From: Pseudomonas sp. MMS21 TM103
GTDB lineage: Bacteria > Pseudomonadota > Gammaproteobacteria > Pseudomonadales > Pseudomonadaceae
Assembly: GCF_022132145.1 (NCBI RefSeq)
Contig: NZ_JAJISP010000003.1
Location: 472,832-536,831 of the forward strand
Direction of reading: 5' to 3'
DNA length: 64,000 nucleotides
The position numbers were made by a program, and so were the translations under genes. The notes beneath the pieces were generated by a model. That model was not told the origin of the DNA, ran no database searches, and worked only from the letters and a program-made list of their open reading frames with translations. Position 1 is the first letter of the stretch. The number at the start of each line of letters is the position of its first letter. Positions 21,001-36,000 of the stretch are shown here, piece by piece.

Positions 21001-24000
21001 GAAGTAGAGATCGAAACTGAAGGGCGTCAGGTTGACTGCCTTCTTCAACTCCCCGTCCACATTCACGACTGCCTGCTGGATCGAACCCGGCGTGGCGATG
21101 TATTCGTTTATCCTGTTGCCGTCGAAGGTCTTGGTGTCACCGTTGTCAGGCAACAGCGCGACCACGCCATTGAGCGCCTCGCCATAGGTCGTGGCATTGC
21201 GGCTGGTGAGGATCCGGCCATCGTCGCCGATCACTCCGTCATCGCCAGTACCGCCACTGATCCAGTCGTTACCGTAGCCGCCAATCAGGTCGTCGTTCTG
21301 CCCTTCGCCGAACAGCACATCGTTGCCCTTGAGCCCGTAAAGCCCATCATCGCCGGACTCGCCGTGCAGTTCGTCACCTGCGCCACGGTCACTGGCGGCC
21401 GCTGCGCTGATGTCGATGCCGCCTTCGTGATAGTCGAGGAACTCGACCGCGCGAACCACAACCCGGTCATAGGTGGCAGGGTTGCCGTCGCTGCCATAGC
21501 CTTCTGTAGCCGAGCCATGGATGTCGTAGTTGAAATTGAGGAAACCGTCATTGCTCGACACACCATTGGCGAACACTTCGCCGGTGGTTGCACGCTGGGT
21601 CTGGTTGATGCCCACCAGACGCAGGATGCGGCCGTTGTCCCCCACCAGAATGTCGGCGTCATGGGCATGGCCACCCGCCGTGGTGATGATCAGATCATCC
21701 GCCGCTGAAGCCGGCAGCCCGACACTGCGCGCCGTAACGGCATCGCCAATGTCATTGCGGCTGATGTCGGTTCCGGCGCCGCCGAACAGCAAATCACTGC
21801 CATCGGGGCGCTGGAAGGCATCGATCAAGCCGAAAAGATCAGAGCTTCCGCCCACGATGTCATCCTGGCCAAGGCCGCCAAAGATCACATCATTGCCGCC
21901 ATTGCCCTCGATGTAATCGTCGCCGTCATACAAACCCTCGAAGGTGGCGTTGACCATCAGGTCCTTGCTTGGGTCCATATCGAAGCCGAAGTCGGCCATC
22001 GAGGTCGGCACTGCACCTCGGTTAGCGCCAGATTGGGTGTAATTGGTAATGCTGAAGGTGCTGCCATCGCTGCGGGTCAAGCTTAGTTGAGCCGCCGCCA
22101 GGTTTTTCGCAAAGTCTGCACCTGCTTGTACACCGATGGTACCGTCGCCCTGGATGACATCACTGCCGAGCTGACCGAATATCTCATCCTCACCCGCTCC
22201 GCCGGCAATGTAGTCGTTGCCGAACAGCTCCGGGTGGTTGGTCTGGATATCATCGCTGTGATCGAGCAGCATGATATGGAATTGCGCATGACCGCTATTG
22301 AGGTCATCGGTACGTGCCGCATAACGCGGGTCATCCATGGCATTCAGGCTAGGATCAGCAGGATCGATTACATTGCTCGCACCACCTGCTCCTATGCCAA
22401 TCAAGACCCGACCGTCATCCTCACCTTCGGTAACGCCGTAGATCAAGCTGCCATCAAGCGCACGCATGCGTACGTCAACAGCATCCGGACGGTAGCAAAT
22501 TTCAGCGTTATCACCCGCTATCGCATCGGCACCCGCACCACCATCCAGACGGTCGTTGCCATCCAGAGCACCAGCGACGTTGCTGCCGCCGATCAGAATG
22601 TCGTCGCCGTTGCCACCATAGAGCACGTCATCGCCCTGCTGGCCCATGATCAGGTCACTGCCATCCTGGCCAAAGATCAGATCATTCCCGGCTCCCGTAC
22701 TCGAGTCGACGTTGATCGCCTCGAACAACAGGAACCCCTCTTGCGGGAAATCATCCCAGCAGATCGGCCGCAGGCTGGTTTCCGGGTCGAACGGCTGGTC
22801 GTTCTTGCACTCGATACGGCCCTGATCGCCGAACACCAGATCATCGCCAGCCCCGGCGTAGATGGTGTCGTCACCGCCACCGCCGAACAGCACATCATTG
22901 AATTGGCCGCCGATGATGGTGTCATTGCCACCGTCTTCGTCGTTAAATCCAAGAGTGTCGATCTTGCACAGGGTGAACTCATGGACCGAGAACACCAACG
23001 GTGCATCAGTGCTCAGGTGATCACGGGGGGCGCTGGTCAGCAATGCGTTGTCGCCAATGGCGATATTGCTGCCGTGGCCGGTAGACACAGTGTCATCGCC
23101 TGTCCCGGCGATAACGATGTCGTTACCGTCACCGGTTGTAATGACATCATCTGCGCCCAGGGCCGTGGCGCTGGCCAGCGACCAGATACGGTCAATATCA
23201 TCGGTACGCGGTGGATTGCTGGCACTGCCCTGAAGGATTTCCTCAGCCAGGTAGTCCACCAGGCCATGGTCGCCGAAGACAATGTTGTTGCCATCCAGAG
23301 CAGCGGTACCGCCACTGCTGGAGAAGCTGTTGATGGTGTCATTACCGCCGCCACCGAAGATCATGTCGCGACCAATACCGCTGATGATGCTGTCGTTGCC
23401 GTTGGCGTATTGGTTACCAAGGCCATTGACCGTACCGGCATAGGTGGAGGTCACCAGCCCCAGCACCTGAACCTGGTAATCGTCATCGGTTTTGCTGGCA
23501 ACCGGATCGCCGACCGGGCGATTGGCGCCGGTATCCACGCCCAGAATCTGACCGTGGTCACCAAACAGGATGTTCTGGCCGATACCGCCATCGATGCTGT
23601 CATTGCCCTGGCCGCCGAAGACGATGTCATCGCCGTCGCTGGCGGTAATGCTGTCGTTACCGCCCAGGCCAATTTCCGGAACGATGCTTTCAACTACATC
23701 CAGGGTGCTGATATCGCTATCCGACGTACCGTAGTAGTCGTTGCTCAGGTAGCCCATGTGGCCGAAGTCGCCGAAGATCACATCGGAGCCGCCATCACCA
23801 CTGATGGTGTCGCCACCATTGCCGCCGAGAATGCGGTCACGATCGGCATTGCCGGCAATGATGTCATCATCGCCATTGGCCGACTGATCGCTGCGGATAT
23901 CGGAGACCTTGCGCACAATCAGGATTTTGTCAGCATCGTCTATCTGCTGCGCAACGATGCCGTGGTCGCCGAAGATGATGTCATCGCCGTCGTTGCCCTG

Positions 24001-27000
24001 AATCACATCCTTGCCTGCAACCAGGGTGTCGCGGTTGGAGGCTGAGTTGTCATTGTCTGGCCGCACTGCATCGGTGGTCGGAACCGACAGCACGCGGGTA
24101 ATCACATTGATATTGACGCCCGAATCGCCATAGATCTGGTCATCGCCGCCGTTGCCGATAATCAGGTCATCACCTGAACCGCCGGCCAGCACATCACCAA
24201 TCTGGCTACCAATGAGGGTGTCATTACCCGCACCGCCATAGATCACCACACCCAGGGCATCGTCACCGTAGCTGCCAGGGTTGGGCATGATGGCACTGGC
24301 ATCGATCACATCGTTACCGCTGCGATCAAAGGGGTTGGCCCGCGCCAGACGATAATAAGTGCCGGCCTGAACCGGGTTCGGGCCCAACACAAAGGTGTCG
24401 GTTACATCAGCAATGTAGGGTTGCCCTGCATACCAGGAAGCGTCCTGGGAGGTATCACCGTAAATCACCAGTGGTGAGGTCGGGCCGCCACCGCCGGTGA
24501 CGGTAATCCGGTCACCATCGATAGTGCCGGTGTAGGCGCCCGCAACCGGGTCTTGTACATCGAGGTTGCCGCCACCATGCACAGTGGTCAGGCCGCCATG
24601 CAGCGCATCGGTCTTCAAGGTGCTGGTGATCAGCAGCGAGTCATTACCCGAGCCCATCATCAGGTTGAACACGTCGATATTGGAGCGATCTGGCACGCCA
24701 TCAACCCCGGCCTTGCCATAGGTGATGCCGGCCGCAAAGTCAGCGTTCTCGCCATAGGCGACCTGATCGAAGTGCAGCCCGGACGCCAGCCCCATACCCG
24801 TGAGCTGGGTGCCACTGAGAACGCCTTGTTTATCCTCCATGCTCGAATCATCGAACACATTGAGGATGTCGATCGATTGTTCTTCTGGTGGCTGTACGGC
24901 AATACCGAATACCGGGCTGTTGGTTTCACCCGGCAACAGCACGGCCTCGACCAGCGGATGCACCTCGGCCCCAATGCCACCTTCGATTTCCAGGGGGCCT
25001 TTGATATCGGACAGTAGGTGTGGCTGCACGGCGAACTGCTTGGTGCCGGGGTGCAGCAAATTCTCTGCGGGATCCTGCACAGCAGTCACCGTGACTACCT
25101 GAGGAATCCACCAGTTGGTTTCATCGAAGACCACCGGCTGAGCAGTGGTCAGGCCATCGGTATGCGGGGTGATGGTCACCGTCCCGGTCGGAGCCCGGGT
25201 CAGGCGAATGCTGTAGGTATCGGTAATGCCATCGCTGACCAGGGTGGTGCCGTTGCTTTGCTGAATCAGCACGCCCGGCACATCGTCGTCGGCCACAGTG
25301 ACCGCCAGGGTTTCGCTAACTGTGCTGGCACCATTCTCGAAGTAGGTGCCGTCGGCGCTGCTGCTGACGCTGTGACTGATCAGGGACAACTTCTGATCTT
25401 CGCGCAGGGTATCGTCCAGCGCCGTAATGATGATGGTCTGGGCCTGATCCCAGTTATCCTCGGTAAAGGTCACAGTGGTTTGCGACAGCTGCAACTGCTT
25501 GGCGTCGTAGTTGAGCGTGATCGTCACATCTGCGGTGGGTTTCTTGGTCAGGGCAATGGTGTAGCTGTCGGTAATACCCTTGCCGGCGTCACCTTCGAGC
25601 ACCAGCGTGCCATTGTCGTAGGCATCCTTGCGTACTTCGGTCAGCAAGATACCGGCGGTGTCGTTGTCGATCACCGTAACCAGCACATTACGCACCTTGA
25701 TGCCGTCATAGCTGGCCACACTGGCAAGCTGAGCGGCATCGGCGCTGTCCTCTGCCACGGCCTGTACGCTGTGGCTGACGGCGACAACCCGCTTGCCCTC
25801 CTCCTGGCTGTCGTTGGCCGCGGCGATATACACGGTTTGCGCCTGATCCCAGTTGCTGGAATCGAACACCAGCACCACGGCGCGGTTGCGCACATTAGTG
25901 GCTACGCCATCCTGAATCAGGCTGCGCTCGAAGCTGGCCGGATCGGTCGAGACCAGCACCGAATCGCCCATGCCGGCGGCATCCTGCTCTTCCTGTGGCG
26001 AGCGCGAAGCGCTGACGGTGACATAAACCTTGGTGCCTGCGGCCACCGGTACCGCCAGGCGTACGGTGTAGGTGTCTACCGTGCCCCAGGTACCGCTGTC
26101 GGTTTCACGCACCAGGCTGGCACCGTCGGACTCGTCGATGATCACGTTGCCACTGAAGCCACTGGCGCCACCGCTGCCTGGCAGGCCTGCGACATTGAGG
26201 TTGATCCCCGGAGCGATCAGGCCGTCATAGCCAATGTCGCTTCCTGAGCTGACCTGCTGGTTGATCACTGCGCTGTGGCCTTCCAGCTCCTGGGTGGTAA
26301 TCACGTCGGTGACGTCACCGGCCACGTTGAAGATGTCATTACCCAACCCGCCGACAATGCGCGTGGCCATGCCAAAGCGAGTGCTCTGCACGGTGAAGTG
26401 ATCATCCCCTTCCAGGCCATCGACCTCGAGCACCTCGACATTGTCGTAGGTGACATTCAGCCCGGCGCCATACACGCCCTGATCGGTGATGACAAAGCTG
26501 TCGCCAAACTCGGTACCCAGCACCAGCAGCTTGTCGAAGCCGGCGCCACCGTCAACCGAGACCGGTGCATTGATGTTGTATTGAATAAAGTCGTTGCCGG
26601 AACCGCCCTCCAGCACCTGGCTGGACGCGGTGGAAACCCCGCCGGTGGTTTTGACAATGGCCACGCCGTTGGCATCGGTTTTGATGCTGCCATCGGGGTT
26701 GGTTTCAGCCAGGGCGAAGGCCCGGACGATAAACAGGTCATCGCCGTCGTTGCCCTCAAGGCGCAGAGCGGCCTGATTGCTGTAAACCTGGAATACGTCA
26801 TTACCACCGCCACCGATGGCAGTCAGTGCGACACTGTTACCCCGGCTCAAATAGCCCCGGGTGGTGGCCACTGTGGCGAACTCGAACTGGTCGGAGGATG
26901 CAATGTTGGCACCGCTGCCACGCTGGGAACCGTAGATCTGACCCACCTGGACGGTGTCATTACCGGCGCCGCCATCGAGGGTGGTGATGGCGCTGTTGTC

Positions 27001-30000
27001 ATCGCTGGCGAAGTAATCGTTACCGCCCAGCCCTTCAACAATCAGCCGGCCATTGAGATTCGCGTCATAGTTGATGCGTTCCACCTCAGAGGGTCCGGTG
27101 CCGGCCATCGCCTGCTCCAGGCTGCCGTGCAACAGGGCAACAAAGGCAGGCGACTCGGCGACCTCACCAGGAATGGCGCCCATGCTGCGCAGCAGGAAAA
27201 TATCGTCGGTGGCATAGGGGTCACCGGCTGAATCCGCGCCGTTCAACATGCTGTCGAAACCTCGGATACGCAGCTCATCGACGCCATTGGCCTTGGCCCC
27301 GGTGTCGAGCACATTGATGACATAGTTCTGCCGTTCAGCCGCTGCCACCTGACTGCCGCGGGTGTTGATCCAGTAGTAATCGGTGTCCGACTGGCCATCC
27401 AGGGTCAGGGTGTCACCCAGGCCGTTGCGGTCGATATGCATGGAGCGAAGCTGGTTGATGACAAATTGGTCTTCGCCATCGTGGAGCAAGCTCGCCGTAT
27501 TCTTCTGGCTGCCAAATACCGTGGTGTTGGCATCCAGTTTGGTCTGATTGAAGGTGAAGGTGTCACCGTCGCTATGGCCGAATATCTCAGTGAAATTCTT
27601 GGCGGTACCGGTTGCGCTGGCCAGATCGGTCGGCGCATTCAGCAGGCCGATGGTGCCGCGAAGATCTATCCGGGTACCGCGTCCGGCATCGGCATTGGTG
27701 TCATCCACTGCATCGGTCTTACCCACCCGCCGCGTGTCGCCGCGCAAGCTGATGCCCGTGCCGGCCAGAATTCGACTGTTGTTGCTGGTGTTGACGTTGT
27801 CACCGATCCAGAGCGCAACCACCAGCGCCGCCGAGATATCGCTGACTGACACCATGCGCTCGCCGCTTTCAGCCACCCGCGCCGTACCGCCCGCCAGCAG
27901 CACCAGGTTCTCGGTGTCGACTGCCGAGGTATCCGGCACGGTCAGGCGTAACGAGCCGCCCAGCGCGGTAGCTGCCAGCACATTGAGCGGGCCGTTGACC
28001 TCGGTGATAAACACATTGCCAGCTGCTTCGGCAAACAACCGGCCCAGCCCCGATGCACTGCTGTCGATGTCCAGATCATCACCGACCACACCGATGCTGC
28101 CGCCGCCGTTGGCATCCAAATCAATATTCAAGCCACTGACGTTGACCGCATCCCGCACACGGTTGTCGGCATCGCGGTACTTGCCATCTGCAGCATCGGG
28201 ATTCACATCGTTGTTGCCATCGACAATCGAACCGGCGCGAGCCACCAGGGTGACGTTGCCGCTGGTGGAAACCACGTGGTGCACCCGCATATCGCCCAGG
28301 GTTTCTGCGAGATAGATGCCCAGCGGCGCATCAGCGCGCAACACACCGGTCTGCGCTATGCCGCCCACCAGGTCGAGCAGGTTGATTTCAAGGAAACTGC
28401 TCGCACTGCCAATACCACCGGCCACGGCCTTCAGGGTGATATTGACCCCGGTGACATCAGCGGCGGCATCGTTCAAGGCATCGACAATGGAGCCTGGCGC
28501 GGTGAGGGTTACATCGTTGGCGGTGGAGTGGATATCGCCCACCCGCATGTCGCCCAGTTGCTCGGTAAGGGTGATAAAGCCATTGGTCAGTACATCGATA
28601 TGGCCGTCACTCAGAATCTCGGTGATGCCGATCACGCTGATGCTGGCTGCTGACGGTGCAGAATTCACTGCCTTGACGATTATATTACCGCCAGCAACCA
28701 GCCCGGCCTTGAACGAGTCAAGCGCGTCACCATATACCTGCGGATTAAGCTCGTACGCCAATACATCCTGGTCCGCCAGGGTGCCGTTAACTCGATAACT
28801 TCCGAGGGTATTGGCAGCGGTCTCCTGCGCTTGCACAAACCGGTAAACGCTGGCGACGGTTCCATCCGTGCTGGTCGCATAGGCCGCCGGATCACGGCTT
28901 AACGTGGCACTGTCATCACGGAAGTGGCTGTAGTGCAATCCGTCATAATCCGTTCCCGGGCCGTTGCTGGCATAAACCCTTACGCTCCCGGCATCACCTG
29001 GTTCGCCTTGGTGGACACTTGCCCGTAGTTGCAGATCCACATTCCCGCCGGCCCTGACCAACTGGATCGTGGTCTCAAGCGGATCCGTCGTGCCCACTAC
29101 CCGGTCTAGCGTACGCAAGCTCAGATACACATCTACGCCAGCTTCGGCCAGCAGTTCAACCTCGCGAATGCTTCCAGTTCTGACATCAGTGCTACGCACC
29201 AGATCGACGCTCAGGCGGCTGTCGGCATCAATACCCACGCTGCCTGCCATGGCCTCCAGGTTGAGCTGATTGCTGATAATCAACCCATTCGCCCCACCTC
29301 CCAGGATATTGCCCTTCTCGTTGAGAATACGCGTCACCCCTGTGGGGTTATTGATCGTCCCTTCAACGATGATGTTGTATTCATACAACAGCTTTTGAAT
29401 ATCGATAATGCTGCCTGCCGGCGTCAGGCCATGGGCAATGTAAAACTCAAAAGTCGCCTCGGTTTCGTCGGTCACTAGCGCGCCGTCACTGACGAGTTGC
29501 ACCAGCGGTTGGTCCATTCCGCTAGCAGCGTAAATAACATCGAGCCCCAGCACATGCATGTTGTTCTTCGAGGCGTCGATTATCGTGACAGAGGAAAGGT
29601 CATCGCGGAACGTGAACTGCGGGCCCTCTGCTAGCGTCTCGTTTTTGATCACCGATGAATTGAACAGCACATCCCCATACCCATCATTGGCAACACTGAC
29701 GAAATAGTCACCATCGGTAATCTGCTCACCCTGAGTAAGTTCGATGCCGCCGGCATCGTCTATGACCGAAATATTACGTTTCTTGAGGATGTATCCGTCT
29801 TCATCGATAATCAGCTCGGGGCGGCCACTGCGGCCACCCAAGATTTCGACGTCGGCATCCCACCTGATCTCCTGTGCATGCGATTCCGAACGCAACCCCT
29901 TATCGGCTGCCGTACTCGCCCAGCCATCTGCTGGCGGATTAACATGCGTGTAGGTGAGACTGGGGGTGCCAAGCGCCTCGACAAAAAGCGCGAGGGCCGG

Positions 30001-33000
30001 TGCCGAGTCTTTGAGGTCTTGCATGCTTTGATCGGCAAGTCCCGTCTCTGCCATTCGACTTGCATCGCGCACGCCAGCCACGACAGTAGCCCCTGCATCC
30101 GCGTCAACTTCGGTGAGCAGCGACACTGTCCCCTTGAGAAACGCATTCTGCGCCGGAATCGGAAATGCCACTGCCAGATGGCGCGCGGCACGCTGCACAG
30201 TGAAGTTTTCCGACAATTGCCTGGCTTCTATATCGACGCCTTCATCGCCTCTGATCAAGGTCCCGCCACCGGCGACGATAACCTTCACCGTGGACGTCAC
30301 ATCGGTTTCAGCTTCGGCAAAAGCAAACGCTGCGCCAAATAAGAGCGGGCTCCAGGCCCTGGCTTCGGCCAATGCATCCGCCGTGAAACTTTCAACTTCG
30401 GCAACCAGGTCAATCGAGCGTGCGAGCAGTGCCACACCTTGGTCAATCCTCACCTGGGTATTGGCAATGACGTCGATGCCGTCGTCGCCCGAATCCAGGT
30501 TTGCGGCTTTATTTTCTCCGACGTTGTCAGTAAGTTCGCCTAATGCATCGGCGAGACTGACCACAATGAACGCGCCGGCTTCAGCGAAGGCATCGGTTTT
30601 AACCTCCGCCTTGGAAGTGGCATGCGCTTGAAAGACGTCGCCGACTGTAACGCTTGCCCCCTGACCAATGGCAACAACGGTGTCGTAACCCAGGTCCGCA
30701 CCGTTACTGGCACGTGCACCGCCAATAATTCCACCACTCACCGCCTTGGCCTTAGCCCTCACCGTGTGATTCGACGCGGCGTCGAGTACAAAATCATCGC
30801 CCACCGTAATGATTGCGCCCTCACCGACGGTAGCCATGGTGTCTGCCTTGTCCACATCCGTCATGGCGGTGGTCACACCGACCCGCACCACCCCCCCGCC
30901 GCCAGAATCTGCATTGGTCGACACTTCGGTGCTGGCGTTGGCCGCCACAACCGCATCGACTCCAACTCGAACCAATGTCTGCTCCCCAGGCGTCGCACTG
31001 CTCCTCACCTCGGCACGCACAATATACTCAGCCGTCAGGGTGGCTTTGGTCGCGCTCACATCAATAAGCCCACCTGAGCCACCTAGAGCAGTTGCACTGG
31101 ACTTGCCGTCACCAGTCAGGACGAAGCTATCGGCCAGTGACGCACCACTGACATCCAGGAAGCGGTGCACGGCATCACCCGCCGGTTTGCTACCGAGATC
31201 AATGCGCAGTGCCTGGATACTGTCAGTCACCCCCGTATTCAGGTCTATGCCCAGGGTGCCTATTTGATGAGTGCCGTCACGGGTTATTACGCTGTACGTA
31301 TCGACTAGCGTACCGTCACGCTGATAGGTCTCGATGCTCTCGGCGACAGTCAAGCCGATAGCCGAACCATCACGGCTGAGAGCCAGGCCAAAGGTGCCAT
31401 TGGCCTGATCGGCGTTGACCACATAGTAGGTCACGCCATGATTGAGACCGCCAATGGCTCTAGCCAGGGAGTGCGTCGTTGCCTGAGCATCAGCAGCGAG
31501 AGACGGAACGAGTTCGATGGCCGTCGGGACGATTTCCAAGATGTCATTGTCAGCATCGTCATCACCAAAATCTTTGAATTCACGGCCCACTGCTTGCAGA
31601 TAGCTGGCAGCCAACCGGATCTGATTGTCGTCGACATTGATGACGTAGTAGGTGCCACCATCGCTTAGACCACCAATGGCGACTCCGTCACCGACGGTGC
31701 GGTACACCACAGCATCACCCGTTTCAAAGCCATGGTTGGGTAGATAAATGTTGTTCTCGGCAGCGGTGTGAATTACCTGGTTGTCAGCATTACGCTCCAC
31801 GACCTTGACGGTCTGGGTATTGCCGTTGCCATCCTGGAAAGTCAGGTCGACTAGCTTGACATCTACGGAGCCTGGCAAGAATGTGGCACTGACCGGAGCA
31901 AGATAAGTTACCGCCTGCCCATCCTCGAATTGATGCCCCGGCATCTCAATCGCCTGGGTTACCGGATCAACCGCAGAGGCGTCGAACGAGGACAGCAATT
32001 CAGCGTCACGCTGCATCGCCATGCTGATGTCGGCAACCAGACGAATATTCAATCGGTCATAAACCGGATTACCGTCACCATCCACACCCAACTCGATCAG
32101 GCGAACATACAGAGGATTGGAGAGATCGGTCGCCTGCCAGGGAGCAATAATGGAAACCCCACCCTGGCGGTCATAATTAACGGCATCGCCGTTATCGAAG
32201 TTATGCGGAACCGCAAGGTGGATAACGTCAAACTCGCCATCAACATCATCGCCAGCGTCAAAGGTATTGCCCAGTGCAACCACCCGCTCCCACAGCCCTG
32301 CCGAATCCGCATAGTTCTGAGTGCTCAGCAAGAGGTCAGCCTGCACCCCGGTATAGCGATACACTGCGCCAGCCGTACCAGGCATCTGAAAGTCGTCTGC
32401 CAGTCGCACCAGGTCACCACTGAGCAGATTAACGGTGGTTTCAGGCACATCCTCACTGGGATTGGTCACGGTAAATTTGACCGACAAGGTCGCCGTGATC
32501 AGGTTATATACCCGGCCATCGACCAATCCGCCGATATCATCGCCAGCCCCAGGTCCGTCGTAGCGAATGGTCGAACCATTAGTGAGCGGAAACTCGAAGC
32601 CCAGCGTGTCGTTATCCGCATCCACTGTACCAATGGTGTCGCTGGGGGGTTGGACTGACGAAGTCTTGTCCAGAAGCGCGTAGACCACCAGATTACCGCC
32701 CGCATCAATGTTCGAGCCCAGCCCAAGATAGGCTTCAACTGTCGGTTTTACCGTTGCAGTCGCGGTGGGCACCCCAACATTCACACCGCCGCCGCCGGAG
32801 GCTTGGGCCAGCGCATCGGCTTCTGCCCGACCTTCGGCACGGACAAATACATCCCCATCAAACACGCTTCGGTTGACGGCCAGCAGGTCGGTTATCGGCA
32901 TGCCCGGCTTACCGACAGCAATGACATTGACCGTTACGCCAGCACCTATGAATGCCTCAACCTTGGGTTCAGCCGTCGCTGTAACCGTGGTGACGCCAAC

Positions 33001-36000
33001 AGCTACGACACCCCCCGTGCCAATGATTGCTTCACCATGGGCGCGAGACTCGTTGACCCGCGCAAGAACCGACAGGTTGTTTGCCGACAGAATCTGGGTA
33101 TTGGCTCCCACGATGGCCTGAACCTGTCCAAGCGAGACGGCATCAACACTCAGATTGCCACCGCCGCCAATGCCGCCACCACCGCCATCAATATCCGCGT
33201 CAGCGTACTGGCTAGATACCGACTCAATAGCGATATTGCCCTGAACAGTAACCCTCGTCGGACTCCCCCCCGTAGCATCGCCCTGTGGGCCTAGAAAGGC
33301 GTTAACGTCCAGATCAACACGCGAGTTGCCCTTGCCTCCAGCGCCGCCACCTAGCAAGGCAAAACCAAAGCTGGAGAGCGTGGCCCTGGCGCTACTCTGT
33401 GCCTGCGCTTCGATTGTCAGGCTACCTGCGCTGATTACGCTGCCTTCGCCTACATAGGCCTGCACCAGCGTTGCAGCCCCACCTTCAGCACTGCCTACTC
33501 TGGCCGACGCTTCAAATAGTGACACTGCAACCCCAATACTACCGGCGCCACCCTCGGCCTTGGCATGCGCATCGGCGTTGGATTCCGCGCGCACCACAAT
33601 GGCCTGGGTGGTCGTTATCTCAGTATCGCAACCAATGAAGGATTCGACGTTTCCTACTACGGTGGCAATAGCCTCAGCGTTGGCTCCAGCGCCAAGCAGC
33701 CCCACGTTACCCAAAACCAGTGTCGCGTCGGCTGTACGGTTTTCCGGTGTTTCACCTTGCGCATTCGGATTAATCACCCGCACGCTCAGGCTATCGCCCA
33801 TCACCGCTGCGTTATCGCCGACGTACGCCCGCGTATCACTCGCGTTATGGGCTTCAATACGGAATTCCGCGCCCTGAATGCCGACACTGCCACCACCGCC
33901 GTCGGCATTCGAAATCGCGCTATTGGACGACGACGCCTCAACCTCAATGGCTCCGCCAACATTAGCCGTTGTCCGCACTGGCACCAGTACATCCGGCCGG
34001 GCAGCGACATAGGCTTCAACATCAGCATCAACCCAGGCGACACCATCCAGTCGTTGCCCACCACCAATCAGGCCAACGGATACGCCCAGCATCTGCGTGT
34101 CAGCTGTATTACGCCCTTGCGCGGCAACCTTCAGGCTGCCGGCGCCGAGCACCGCGCCTTCCCCCAGATACGCGCGAGTCGCTCCCAGCCCGGCGGGGTC
34201 ATCCTTGCCACTGCCAACCGTCGCCCGGGTATCGAAGATATTCACACTGATGCCAACGGAGCCTGAACCACCGTCCGAAGTGGCCTTGGCCAACGACCGT
34301 GAAGTGGCCTCAATCAGGGCTGCGCCGCTAAGCATCACCTCACTCTGCGCACCGACGTAGGCCAGCGTTTCACCCTGCACCGTGGCAAAGGTCTCGACCT
34401 TGAATCCATCACCAATAAGCCCCACAGAGCCAATTGTCAGGATAGCTTCAGCAAAGCGATTTTCAGGCTTGTCGTTCAGTGCATTCGGATTAATCACCTG
34501 CACGCTCAGGCTATCGCCTGTCACTTTCGCGTTGCCTCCAACGTAAGCGAGTGCGGAACCGCCAAGGTAGGCCTCACCACGGTACTCACCGCCGCCAATA
34601 CCAACACTTCCAGAGCCGCCATCCAGGTCTGCAACAGCGCTGCCAGCAGTTGTGCTCTTGACGGTAACAGCACCTGCAATCGTGGCCGTACTGCGCTGTG
34701 CCACTGTTTCGCCTCGACTAGCGCCGAAGTGTGCATCCACGTCGGCGTCGACCCGCGCCAGTCCTTCGAGGCGGCCACCGCCACCCAGTAGACCTACTTC
34801 CACGCCCAGCATCAGCGTACGCGCGATGCTCCTGCCGTCCGCAGTAATACTCAGGCTGTCCGCGTCGATCGTGGTACCTGTGCCGATAAAGGCCCGTGTA
34901 GCACCCAGCCCCGTTTCGTTGGCACCGCTACCAACAGTGGCCTCGGTGTTAAACAAGCCAACCGCAATACCCACCGCACCATCGCCGCCTTCTGACTTGG
35001 CACGGGCATACGATTTTGATGTCGCCTGCACACTCACTGCACCGCTGGCATCGATATCGGCATTGTCACCAATGTAGGCCTCAACTACGCCGCGTATCCT
35101 GGCAATGGTTTGCGCCCCTTCATCATCAACCCCACCAGTACCACTGCCGAGCAACCCGACACCACCTACGGTCAAATACGCCTTGGCTGTTCGGGTGTCA
35201 GCAAAAACATCCCCCTCGGGGTCCTTGTCGCTGGTATAGCGCGTCGAGTTGCGCGCATCGGCCTCCACGCTCAAGTTGCCGGCATTCACAATCGTGCCAT
35301 CGCCAACATAAGCACGGGAATCTGCGCCGAGCAGTGCCCCAATGTCGAGCAGGTTTACCGCGACTCCGATCGCACCCGAGCCGCCATCAACATCACTGAT
35401 AGCACCATGTGCTGATCCGGCAGAAATCAATACGTAACCATTAGCAGCCTGCAGGTCAGTGCCGTATTTCACGCCGGCCTCAATGTGCCCCAGTATGTCT
35501 GCGTTCGCGACCACTTTCGCCGCAGCACCGCTAATGCCCACGGCAACTGATACACCCGTGACATTGCTCTTCACGAAAGCATCCGACTCCGCCGAAACCT
35601 CGATACCGCCCATGCTCGAGGTCACCGTCGCGTTCTCGATATAGGCATCAACAGCCGTCGTGATAGTGCTGTCAGATTTGCTCATGAGCACATCAACTGA
35701 GATCAGTGCCACGCTGACACCGACTCCGACGATCTCACTTTCGAGCGACGAATAATCCACGGCCTTGACGAGCACATCCCCGCTCGCACTGGCCCAGCCT
35801 CCGCTGATGTAGGCTCGCGTAGCGCCGTTTTCCCCGATTACGTTGGTTACTTCAAGAACGATGATCGATGCGCTTAAGGAGATCGGGGCATCCTTGGATA
35901 TTTGCAGGGCGACAGAAACGCCAACCGCACTACCATTGGCGGTCACTGCGCGATTAGCATCCGACTCAACACTGATATCACCTTCGGATTTCAGTGTTGA

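Noticed and set aside
22087..24045. A 652-codon open frame on the plus strand opposite the RTX block
   Set aside because: It mirrors the glycine/aspartate codon pattern of RTX repeats on the other strand and has no start signal or domain.
25018..26247. A 409-codon plus-strand frame opposite the Calx-beta-like part
   Set aside because: Same reason: composition follows the opposite strand's codons.
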